NCBI GenBank assembly: GCA_041650805.1
Contig: JBAZKM010000006.1
Location: 1-64,000 of the forward strand
DNA: 64,000 nucleotides
Direction: 5' to 3'
DNA from: Candidatus Omnitrophota bacterium
Lineage (GTDB): Bacteria; Omnitrophota; Gorgyraeia; 2-01-FULL-45-10
Shown here: positions 51,277-58,761 of the stretch, piece after piece
How positions within the stretch are numbered: the stretch's first letter is position 1
Layout of the letters: each line of letters begins with the position of its first letter
Notes under the pieces: generated by a model
Seen by the model: the letters and a program-made list of their open reading frames with translations, nothing else
The model's database searches: none
What the model was told of the DNA's origin: nothing
Program-made: the position numbers and the translations under genes

Positions 51277-51321
51277 TCCGCCTTCGCAATCAACGCGTAA
51301 TAGATTAGGTGCTTCGGCGGA
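51277..51321 (+). repeat. CCGCCTTCGC element, copy B
   Basis: TCCGCCTTCGCAATCAACG, a centre unlike copy A, then AGGTGCTTCGGCGGA. It starts immediately after the tRNA-His 5' fragment. Confidence 0.8.
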
Positions 51322-51328
51322 TTTCGCA

Positions 51329-51357
51329 CGAATAGTTTTATGGTGGGCGTAGCTCAG
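51329..51357 (+). repeat. 29-base direct duplication, right copy
   Basis: Second copy of the 51248-51276 sequence. It contains the 5' end of the intact tRNA-His gene and a non-coding copy of the OmpA/LysM gene end. Confidence 0.85.
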
Positions 51358-51420
51358 CTTGGATAGAGCACCTGGCTGTGGCCCAGGGTGTCGCCGGTTC
51401 AAATCCGGTCGCCTACCCCA
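51342..51420 (+). tRNA. tRNA-His(GTG)
   Basis: 79 bases. Eight-pair acceptor GGTGGGCG/CGCCTACC including the extra G-1 pair of tRNA-His, anticodon loop CTGTGGC (anticodon GTG), T loop TTCAAAT, encoded CCA. Confidence 0.96.
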
Positions 51421-51426
51421 ATCATT

Positions 51427-51454
51427 AACCTCTAATAGACATAGGTTAGAGGTT
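51427..51454. other. Hairpin after tRNA-His
   Basis: AACCTCTAA (51427-51435) pairs with TTAGAGGTT (51446-51454), just before the terminator. Confidence 0.5.
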
Positions 51455-51457
51455 CTA

Positions 51458-51492
51458 GGCTATGATCAGTAACCCTGATCATAGCCTTTTTT
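51458..51492 (+). terminator. Rho-independent terminator after tRNA-His
   Basis: GGCTATGATCAG (51458-51469) pairs perfectly with CTGATCATAGCC (51475-51486), followed by six T. Confidence 0.92.
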
Positions 51493-51723
51493 ATCTCTCG
51501 ATGTCCCTAGGACTTAGGGCATTATTAAATTCCTAGGAACTTACAAATTTCGGCTTCGGTTTTGTGTGTATATAAACTCGCCTATTCCGCGCCACTATAG
51601 ACCAAAATCGCCCAATTCCTATCTTATATACTGACGGCTATATAATGCGAATATCGTCGGTATTTGGAGTATTACTGCGGGGCTGAAAGGTCATTATATA
51701 GGACTAGAGACGAGAGGAGAGCT
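51493..51723. other. AT-rich island edge without a gene
   Basis: No ORF or RNA is recognisable. CCTAGGACTTA (51506-51516) and CCTAGGAACTTA (51532-51543) form a short imperfect direct repeat. This region lies between the tRNA-His terminator and the recombinase gene end, so an attachment site could be here, but none can be defined without the other island end. Confidence 0.5.
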
Positions 51724-53325
51724 TTAGGCGAGCCCTGCGGTTAATGTCTGCCACATCTTTTTCTGCTTATTCCAGGATATTTCTCTGGTGATCTCATTCA
51801 TTTTGTATTCGGGGATCAGTTGGATGATGTTATTATCTGAAAAGAGAATCTCTTCCTGTATGCTAGGCGCGAGCATCAGCATATTTAGAAGAAGATACAT
51901 TTTAGTGTGCGTTATATTGAGCCAATCAGCCACCTGTTTTAAATCTTTAGCCTTGCCGTCTTCAAGTAATCCTTGTATTTGATACGCTAATATTAAAAAT
52001 TGGCGCAGCTTAGGCTCCTTTAGGATCGCCACAGCTTTAGGTGTCTCACGTACAAGGCTTGTTGCCAAATCTACATTGAATTCGTAAATTTTAGTAGAGC
52101 TTTGCAGTGTTATAAAGACCTTTTTACTCTCGGCTTCATAAAGTACAACTTTTACTAAGGCGAGAATCGTTTCACGTTGCCTCTCAAATGGCAGGTTCTC
52201 CCACGTTCCTGTAGCTATGTTTCTGTTGTCGGAGATCTGGCGCAGACACAGCATGATCTGATTCTCGAATCTTAATGCGTTAACGGTCTTTGAAGGGCAA
52301 TTCTCATAGCCTCGCTTTTGCGCGTTTAAACAAACGTAGTAAAAGTATTTCCATTTATGATTTTTGGTAGAGTATGCGTATATCATAGAGCTATCGCATG
52401 GCTTGCAGCGGACTATTTGGCTTAATAGGCCGATGTTTTTATGCGGTTTTACTTTTTTCTCGCGTCTATTCTCGTCCAAAATAGTTTGGACCTTATTAAA
52501 GACTTCTTCGCTGATTATCGCTTCATGCTGTCCCTGGTACACCTGCTTGCCTTTGTAGTTAATCTTGCCGATATAGAGCATATTACGCAGCATTAGCTGC
52601 ATGCTCGTAGCCTTAAATGGAACACCGCCTGACATCTTACCCTTCCTTAGGTATTGTTTGGTTCGATAACCCCTTTTGTTGAGGATCATGGCTACGGAAA
52701 GGAGGGAGCGTTCCTTGGTATAAAGGTCAAACATTTCTCGGATAATTCGAGCCTCAGCCTCATTGATTACGATCTTATGATTTTCCTTATCGAGGTTATA
52801 GCCTAAGGCTGGCCTACCGCCCATCCACTGGCCTTTCTTGCGCGCAGCGCCCATTTTGTCGCGTGTGCGCTCGGATATGATCTCACGCTCGAACTGTGCG
52901 AAAGAGAGCAGAATATTGAGCGTAAGTCGTCCCATTGACGTATTTGTGTTAAAATGCTGCGTTACGGATACGAAGGCTACGTTATTTTGATCAAAAAATT
53001 CCAGCAGCTTACTAAAATCGAGCAATGAGCGCGATAGTCTGTCTACTTTGTAGACCACCACGCATCCTATTTTCCCAGACTTGATGTCTATTATCAGTTT
53101 TTGCAGCGAAGGACGTTCAGTAGTTGCGCCTGAAAACCCTGCATCGTCATAGTGATCAGCTAACGTGATCAATCCTTCGGATTTTTGGCTTAGTATATAG
53201 CTTTCTGCTGCCTCGCGCTGCGCGTCAAGCGAGGTGAATTCCTGCTCCATGCCGTCATTCGTAGAAACACGCGTATAGATGGCGCAGGGGATAGGCTTCT
53301 TATCTTGTGTTAATTTGTCATCCAT
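51724..53325 (-). CDS. Large serine recombinase
   Basis: 533 residues. The N-terminal catalytic domain has AIYTRVSTNDG with nucleophile Ser21, then TSLDAQREAAESYI, and VVVYKVDRLSRSLLDFSKLLEFF with the active-site Arg residues. A Recombinase domain spans ~160-280 (LGYNLDKENHKIVINEAEAR, FKATSMQLMLRNMLYIGKI). A zinc ribbon (VRCKPCDSSM...YVCLNAQKRGYENCPS) lies near 305-345, followed by a helical region with a possible HTH (LLEDGKAKDLKQVADWLNIT). It would integrate or excise the island. It is transcribed leftward, nine bases after the DUF2924 gene. The C-terminal coiled-coil motif of phage serine integrases is not obvious. Confidence 0.93.
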   Translation of the reverse strand: MDDKLTQDKKPIPCAIYTRVSTNDGMEQEFTSLDAQREAAESYILSQKSEGLITLADHYDDAGFSGATTERPSLQKLIIDIKSGKIGCVVVYKVDRLSRSLLDFSKLLEFFDQNNVAFVSVTQHFNTNTSMGRLTLNILLSFAQFEREIISERTRDKMGAARKKGQWMGGRPALGYNLDKENHKIVINEAEARIIREMFDLYTKERSLLSVAMILNKRGYRTKQYLRKGKMSGGVPFKATSMQLMLRNMLYIGKINYKGKQVYQGQHEAIISEEVFNKVQTILDENRREKKVKPHKNIGLLSQIVRCKPCDSSMIYAYSTKNHKWKYFYYVCLNAQKRGYENCPSKTVNALRFENQIMLCLRQISDNRNIATGTWENLPFERQRETILALVKVVLYEAESKKVFITLQSSTKIYEFNVDLATSLVRETPKAVAILKEPKLRQFLILAYQIQGLLEDGKAKDLKQVADWLNITHTKMYLLLNMLMLAPSIQEEILFSDNNIIQLIPEYKMNEITREISWNKQKKMWQTLTAGLA

Positions 53326-53334
53326 AGTTTTCTC

Positions 53335-53805
53335 TTATAGTTTAAAGAAATCAAACGCATTCCAATTTGTACCTGTTATAACCAAGGTAACGGCAGATAT
53401 GGACTTATAAATCTTACCCTCATACTCAAAGCCTCGTTCAAGCACTTTTACCTCGAGTTTTTTGCCCTTATACATCCTTATGATTTTGCTTCCCGGGATA
53501 GGTAGCCTTTTATCTCTAAATGGCCTGTATGAATAGTTCTGATTAGCGGCTTCTGGGTCAGGCCGGAGAACCTTATTATTAATGGGATCATACTTAGCAA
53601 TAAGTTCCTTAATGCGTTTTTGCGCCTTTTCTGATATGCTGCCATATTCGAGCTCCTGAAGCCTGTAAGCTATCCGCCTGATCAGATATCTTCTGTTATG
53701 CGAGAACTCACCCGGCTCCTTAAAGAGGCCCTTATAGGCCTCTTGCAGCTCGTAGGCATTCAGCTTAGTTATGGCTGCAATTTTGGCTTCTATTGGCTTT
53801 TCCAT
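53335..53805 (-). CDS. DUF2924-family protein
   Basis: 156 residues resembling DUF2924 proteins (IAAITKLNAYELQEAYKGLF, NRRYLIRRIAYRLQELEYG, then PIPGSKIIRMYKGKKLEVKVLERGFEYEGKIYKS). Members are regularly encoded next to serine recombinases in prophages and islands. The function is unknown; a role as a recombinase accessory factor is inferred from position only. It shares a leftward transcript with the recombinase. Confidence 0.82.
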   Translation of the reverse strand: MEKPIEAKIAAITKLNAYELQEAYKGLFKEPGEFSHNRRYLIRRIAYRLQELEYGSISEKAQKRIKELIAKYDPINNKVLRPDPEAANQNYSYRPFRDKRLPIPGSKIIRMYKGKKLEVKVLERGFEYEGKIYKSISAVTLVITGTNWNAFDFFKL

Positions 53806-53877
53806 AGGTATCTACCCTCAGTCATATATAGGCATAGGTTTCGAGGTATAGCAAGTCATATAGAGAGGTATTTTTGA

Positions 53878-53906
53878 TTGTTAAAAGGGGTCAAAAGTAA
53901 TATAAT
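53878..53906 (+). promoter_or_regulatory. Promoter of the island defence operon
   Basis: TTGTTA (53878-53883), a 17-base spacer, perfect TATAAT (53901-53906). The start site would be near 53913, upstream of the HTH gene at 53948, which has an AGAGAGGG ribosome site. Confidence 0.75.
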
Positions 53907-53947
53907 AAACTACGAGTTACTACATTTTGTTATAAGAGAGGGCGATT

Positions 53948-54124
53948 ATGGAAACTTTTACCGTAGAAGATTTAGCGAAATATCTTAAACTGCATACATT
54001 CACTGTCCGGCGCCTAGCCAGAGAAGGGAAGATACCATCTTTCAAGGCTGGTGGGCAATGGCGGTTCCGCAAAGATGAGATAGAAAATTGGTCTCGAAAT
54101 AACAGATCAGAAGGAAGTAAATGA
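53948..54124 (+). CDS. Excisionase/MerR-type HTH protein
   Basis: 58 residues beginning METFTVEDLAKYLKLH, then TVRRLAREGKIPSFKAGGQWRFRKDEIENW, the HTH_17/excisionase-family pattern. It is first in the rightward operon. Its stop overlaps the ATG of the SNF2 helicase (ATGA), so it is co-expressed with the defence genes rather than with the recombinase. It may be an autoregulator of the operon, a recombination directionality factor, or both. The AGAGAGGG site 7-8 bases upstream supports the start. Confidence 0.85.
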   Translation: METFTVEDLAKYLKLHTFTVRRLAREGKIPSFKAGGQWRFRKDEIENWSRNNRSEGSK

Positions 54125-57063
54125 TCACCGATTATCACGCTAAATATTTTGCATATGAATTAACAAAACGATGCGCTTCGGATAGCCTGGAAAAGCTTTC
54201 GTCCACGCTTTCTAACGCGCAAGTTGACCTTAATCCCCATCAAATCGAAGCTGCTCTTTTTGCTTTTCGCTCACCACTCTCAAAAGGCGCAATTCTGGCT
54301 GATGAGGTAGGTCTTGGTAAAACCATTGAAGCAGGAATCGTTCTGTCTCAGAAATGGGCAGAAAGAAAACGTAAGATATTACTTATTGTTCCATCGAGTT
54401 TACGTAAACAGTGGAATGCAGAACTCCAAGAGAAGTTTTTTCTACCATCGATAATATTAGAAACGAAATCCTTTAATCGATATATTAAGGATGGTAATCT
54501 TAACCCCTTTGATCAGAAAGACGTAATAATTATTAGTTCTTATCATTTTGCACGGGCAAAGGCGTCATATTTAAAACAGACTAAATGGGATCTTGTAGTT
54601 ATCGATGAAGCGCATCATTTGCGTAATGTCTATAAAAGTAGCAACAAGATTGCAAGAGAGATAAAAGATGCATTGAGTGAAATACCAAAGGTCTTATTAA
54701 CAGCTACTCCTCTCCAGAATTCGTTGCTTGAATTGTATGGTCTTACCAGCGTTCTTGATGAACATCTCTTTGGTGATTTGAAAAGTTTCAAAGCGAAATA
54801 TGCTCGCGTTTCGCGTGAACAGGATATTTATGAGAGCGAATTAGGTTTAGTCGAACCCAAGCAGGAGATGTTTACAGAGCTTAGGAATCGTCTTAAACCG
54901 GTATGCACTCGTACATTACGTCGTCAGGTACTAGAGTATATAAAATATACAAAGCGTATTCCTCTGACACAGGACTATATTCCAACAGAGCAGGAAATCG
55001 AACTCTACAATGGTATGTCCGAATATCTGCAGCGCCCAAGACTCTTTGCATTACCTACAAGCCAGCGTCAATTAATTACACTTGTTTTGCGTAAACTCCT
55101 GGCCTCTTCGTCATTCGCTATTGCTAGCACTCTCGACAGCTTAGTTTATAAGCTTAAGAGGCTTATAGAAGAAGCTGAGAAGCAGCAAGCTACACAGGAA
55201 GAAGGTATCCCTGGGCTTGAACAAAACTTTGAGGAATATGACGAGCTATCGGATGAATGGAATGATAACGAAGAGGAGGATGAAGAGAAGGCCGATGAGA
55301 AAAAGAAATATACTAAAGAAGATATTGATTTAATGAAGCAGGAAAAGATCGATCTTGAGAAATTTCGTGAACTGGCTAAGAAGATATGGAAAAACTCAAA
55401 GGGGGAAGCCCTGCTTATTGCACTTAAAAAAGGTTTTGAGATGACGGCAGAGCTTGGGGCACAAAAGAAAGCCGTCATTTTTACAGAATCTACAGTTACC
55501 CAAAGTTATCTGTTAAAGTTGCTTTCGGAAAACGGATATGAAGGTAAGATAGTTTTATTCAATGGCTCTAATAATGATGCTCGTTCAAAAGAAATCTATC
55601 AGGAGTGGATTAAGAAGAACAAAGATACAGATAAAATTACGGGCTCTAAAACAGCGGATCTACGTGCGGCCCTAATAGAATACTTTAAAAATGATGCAGA
55701 AATAATGATTGCTACTGAAGCGGGTGCTGAGGGCGTTAATCTACAATTCAGCTCACTAGTTATTAATTATGATTTACCCTGGAACCCTCAAAGAATTGAG
55801 CAGCGCATTGGTCGCTGTCATCGATACGGCCAGAAGCACGATGTTGTGGTAATAAACTTTGTGAATCGAAAGAATGCAGCCGATCAACGTGTATATGAGC
55901 TATTGGATCAAAAGTTTAACTTATTCAAGGGTGTATTCGGTGCAAGCGATGAGATCCTCGGTAGTATAGAATCTGGGGTAGACTTTGAGAAACGGATCGC
56001 AGCTATCTACCAGACTTGTCGAAGTGAAGAAGAAATTAACTCTGCTTTTGATTCTCTTCAAGAAGAGATGGATGATAGTATAAAAAATAATCTTAGAGAA
56101 ACACGCCAAAAACTTTTAGAAAACTTTGACGCAGAAGTTCATGAAAAACTCAAAGTCAATATTAGAGAAAGCCAGGCTTATCTGGACATTTACGAGCATT
56201 GGCTATGGGATACGACAAGACACTATCTTGGTGATGCTGCAGAGTTTTCAGAGCATGAATATTCTTTCTTACTTAAAAGGAACCCATTCCCTGGAGAAAG
56301 TAGCATAGATTCTGGCCCATACAAAATTGGGAAGAACATAGAAGATGCACATATATATCGCCCAGGGCATCCTTTGGCACAAAGAATACTTGGCGAGGTC
56401 AAAAAAAAAGAATTAGAAGATGCCGAAGTAGTTTTTGATTACTCCAAGAATTCAACTATAATATCAGTTCTGAAGCCTCTTATAGGAAGATCTGGAATTT
56501 TAAAAGTGAGCAATTATACTTTAGAGGCGCTTGAAGCAGAAGATAGGGTATTGGTAATGGCTTTAGATGATAAGGATGATGTAATTCCTCAGGATGTTGC
56601 AAAGAAGCTATTCTCTCTCACTGCTGAATCTATCATAGCTAAGAATAGCATTTCTGATGATGGAAATAAGAAATTAGATATACTTGAACAAGAATCTGTA
56701 GATCTTATCACTACGCGTTGTGCTGAGCGCAACAGTGAATTTTTTGACAGTGAAGTCGATAAGTTGGACAGGTGGGCAGATGATATGAAGACAGCCCTTG
56801 AATTGGAATTAAAAAAGTTGGATATCGATATCAAAGCTGCTAAGACATTGGCAAAGAAGAATGTGAATTTGGATGAAAAACTTAAAGCGCAACGCGCAGT
56901 CAAAGATATGGAAAAGAAGCGCAACGAGATGCGTAAAAAACTCTATGAAGCGCAAGATGAAGTCGATAATAGAAAAGAAGATTTGATTGCGCGTGTAGAG
57001 TCTCAGCTCAAACAAACAACGAGTTTAACCACGCTTTTTACAATTCGCTGGAAAGTAATATAA
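54121..57063 (+). CDS. SNF2/RapA-like helicase-related ATPase
   Basis: 980 residues. Motif I is ADEVGLGKT (60-68), motif II DEAH (162-165), motif III TATPLQN (194-200). The helicase C lobe includes ATEAGAEGVNLQFSS and motif VI IEQRIGRCHRYGQ (about 559-571). An acidic charged insertion (about 365-400, EYDELSDEWNDNEEEDEE) separates the lobes. The C-terminal third is coiled coil (about 860-960). Such ATPases translocate on double-stranded DNA and occur in several defence systems (for example DrmD of DISARM). Here it precedes type III Mod- and Res-like genes. No nuclease motif is seen in it. It overlaps the HTH gene (ATGA). Confidence 0.92.
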   Translation: MITDYHAKYFAYELTKRCASDSLEKLSSTLSNAQVDLNPHQIEAALFAFRSPLSKGAILADEVGLGKTIEAGIVLSQKWAERKRKILLIVPSSLRKQWNAELQEKFFLPSIILETKSFNRYIKDGNLNPFDQKDVIIISSYHFARAKASYLKQTKWDLVVIDEAHHLRNVYKSSNKIAREIKDALSEIPKVLLTATPLQNSLLELYGLTSVLDEHLFGDLKSFKAKYARVSREQDIYESELGLVEPKQEMFTELRNRLKPVCTRTLRRQVLEYIKYTKRIPLTQDYIPTEQEIELYNGMSEYLQRPRLFALPTSQRQLITLVLRKLLASSSFAIASTLDSLVYKLKRLIEEAEKQQATQEEGIPGLEQNFEEYDELSDEWNDNEEEDEEKADEKKKYTKEDIDLMKQEKIDLEKFRELAKKIWKNSKGEALLIALKKGFEMTAELGAQKKAVIFTESTVTQSYLLKLLSENGYEGKIVLFNGSNNDARSKEIYQEWIKKNKDTDKITGSKTADLRAALIEYFKNDAEIMIATEAGAEGVNLQFSSLVINYDLPWNPQRIEQRIGRCHRYGQKHDVVVINFVNRKNAADQRVYELLDQKFNLFKGVFGASDEILGSIESGVDFEKRIAAIYQTCRSEEEINSAFDSLQEEMDDSIKNNLRETRQKLLENFDAEVHEKLKVNIRESQAYLDIYEHWLWDTTRHYLGDAAEFSEHEYSFLLKRNPFPGESSIDSGPYKIGKNIEDAHIYRPGHPLAQRILGEVKKKELEDAEVVFDYSKNSTIISVLKPLIGRSGILKVSNYTLEALEAEDRVLVMALDDKDDVIPQDVAKKLFSLTAESIIAKNSISDDGNKKLDILEQESVDLITTRCAERNSEFFDSEVDKLDRWADDMKTALELELKKLDIDIKAAKTLAKKNVNLDEKLKAQRAVKDMEKKRNEMRKKLYEAQDEVDNRKEDLIARVESQLKQTTSLTTLFTIRWKVI

Positions 57064-57071
57064 GGAGTCCT

Positions 57072-58760
57072 ATGAACGGAAGAAAACAAAAATTAGAATT
57101 AACATGGATTGGAAAAGAAGAAGAGTTAAGGCTAGAGCCTAGAATATTAATTGAAGATCCAAAAAAATCTTATGGAGATCCGAAATCAGAAAACGTACTT
57201 ATTCATGGCGATAATCTTCTAGCGCTTAAGGCACTAGAACAAGATTTTGCAGACAAAATTAAGTGTATTTATGTCGATCCACCCTTTAACACCGGAGCAG
57301 CTTTTGAGCATTATGATGATAGCATTGAACATTCAATTTGGCTTCAGTTAATGCGACATCGCTTGGGGTTGTTACGTAATTTACTTAGAGACGATGGATG
57401 TATATTTATTCAGCTTGATGATAGCGAGGCATCTTATTGTAAAGTCATGATGGATGAAATATTTGGAAGAAATAATTATCTCAATCAAATTTCCGTATCA
57501 ACGAATAAGCCATTTGGATACAAAAGTACTGCCGCATCATTATTTCAACAAGCGAACCAGTTACTTTTTTATGCAAAAAACAAGGATAGTTTTGTTCTAA
57601 ACGAAAATAAACTATTTATTGAGCGCGAATACGATACACAGTATAAATGGGTATTTGATAATATAACTAAACCTGAAAATCAATGGACTTGGAGAAGCAT
57701 TAATGAAGTTGTTTCTGAAAAACTTGGTTTTTCTTCATATGCAGAGGCCAAGAAAAAAATATCAAAGCAGGAAATTGAAACTGAAATTGCTATATTTGCT
57801 TTAAACAATGCTAACAAGGTGTTTAGGACTGCATCCGTAACGGGTGGGGCATTTCTAAAAAGAAAAGATACAATAAAACTATCAAAAGAAAATAAGGCAA
57901 AAATTATTAGACATCCAGGCGACGATATGAACTACATATTTATTGGTGGAGAAAGAGTTATTTACTATTCAGAGAGATTAATTGAGATTGAAGGTAACCA
58001 TGTGCCAGGAGAGCTTATTACAGATATGTGGACGGATATATCTGTAGAAGGATTAGCAGCCGAAGGAGGGGTTGATTTTCCAAAAGGTAAAAAACCAGAA
58101 AAGTTGATTCAAAGATGTATTGAGCTAACGTCATCCATAGGAGATTATGTGCTTGATAGTTTTTTGGGATCTGGCACAACATCTGCTGTCGCTCATAAAA
58201 TAAATCGTCGTTGGATTGGCATAGAGTTAGGAAGCCAAGCCAATACTCATTGTTTGCCACGTCTGAAGTCGGTAGTTAATGGCTCGGATCAAAGCGGAAT
58301 TTCAAAAGCAGTAATTTGGAAGGGCGGTGGCGGGTTTAAATTTTATGAACTTGCGCCAAGTTTACTTCGCAAAGACCAGCATGGAAACTGGGTTATCGAT
58401 GAAAAATACAACGCCAATATGTTGGCTGCCGCAATGTGCAAGCATGAGGGGTTTAAATTCTTTCCCGATGAAACCGTATATTGGAAACAAGGTAAATCTA
58501 CAGAGACTGATCATATTTTTGTTACAACTTCTTTCGTAACTGTTGAGCAACTGGATAAAATTCATGAAGAAATGAAACGTGGCGAAAGCCTGCTCATATG
58601 CGCAAAGTCATTTGCTCCGCCCTGTAAAGATAGACATAATAACATTACAATCAAAAAGATTCCTCAGATGATTTTAGGAAGATGTGAATTCGGTAAAGAT
58701 AACTACGATTTAAATATCATAAATATGTCTAAGGATAGCTCTAAAGAATCCGAGGATTGA
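57072..58760 (+). CDS. Type III-like DNA methyltransferase (Mod, beta class)
   Basis: 562 residues. VLIHGDNLLALKALE is followed by the catalytic motif DPPFNTG (69-75), and SAM motif LDSFLGSGTTSAVAHK (about 361-376) comes later. This IV-before-I order is the beta class of N6-adenine/N4-cytosine methyltransferases, typical of type III Mod. The region between (about 150-330) should hold target recognition. The C-terminal part (about 410-560) is an extra domain, with WKGGGGFKFYELAPSLLRKD. It would protect the host sequence recognised by the system. It begins 8 bases after the helicase, with AAGGAG upstream of the ATG. Confidence 0.93.
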   Translation: MNGRKQKLELTWIGKEEELRLEPRILIEDPKKSYGDPKSENVLIHGDNLLALKALEQDFADKIKCIYVDPPFNTGAAFEHYDDSIEHSIWLQLMRHRLGLLRNLLRDDGCIFIQLDDSEASYCKVMMDEIFGRNNYLNQISVSTNKPFGYKSTAASLFQQANQLLFYAKNKDSFVLNENKLFIEREYDTQYKWVFDNITKPENQWTWRSINEVVSEKLGFSSYAEAKKKISKQEIETEIAIFALNNANKVFRTASVTGGAFLKRKDTIKLSKENKAKIIRHPGDDMNYIFIGGERVIYYSERLIEIEGNHVPGELITDMWTDISVEGLAAEGGVDFPKGKKPEKLIQRCIELTSSIGDYVLDSFLGSGTTSAVAHKINRRWIGIELGSQANTHCLPRLKSVVNGSDQSGISKAVIWKGGGGFKFYELAPSLLRKDQHGNWVIDEKYNANMLAAAMCKHEGFKFFPDETVYWKQGKSTETDHIFVTTSFVTVEQLDKIHEEMKRGESLLICAKSFAPPCKDRHNNITIKKIPQMILGRCEFGKDNYDLNIINMSKDSSKESED

Positions 58761-58761
58761 T

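Noticed and set aside
51506..51543. CCTAGGACTTA / CCTAGGAACTTA as attachment sites
   Set aside because: Both copies lie at the same island edge and nothing in the window repeats them at the other end, so the claim cannot be supported.
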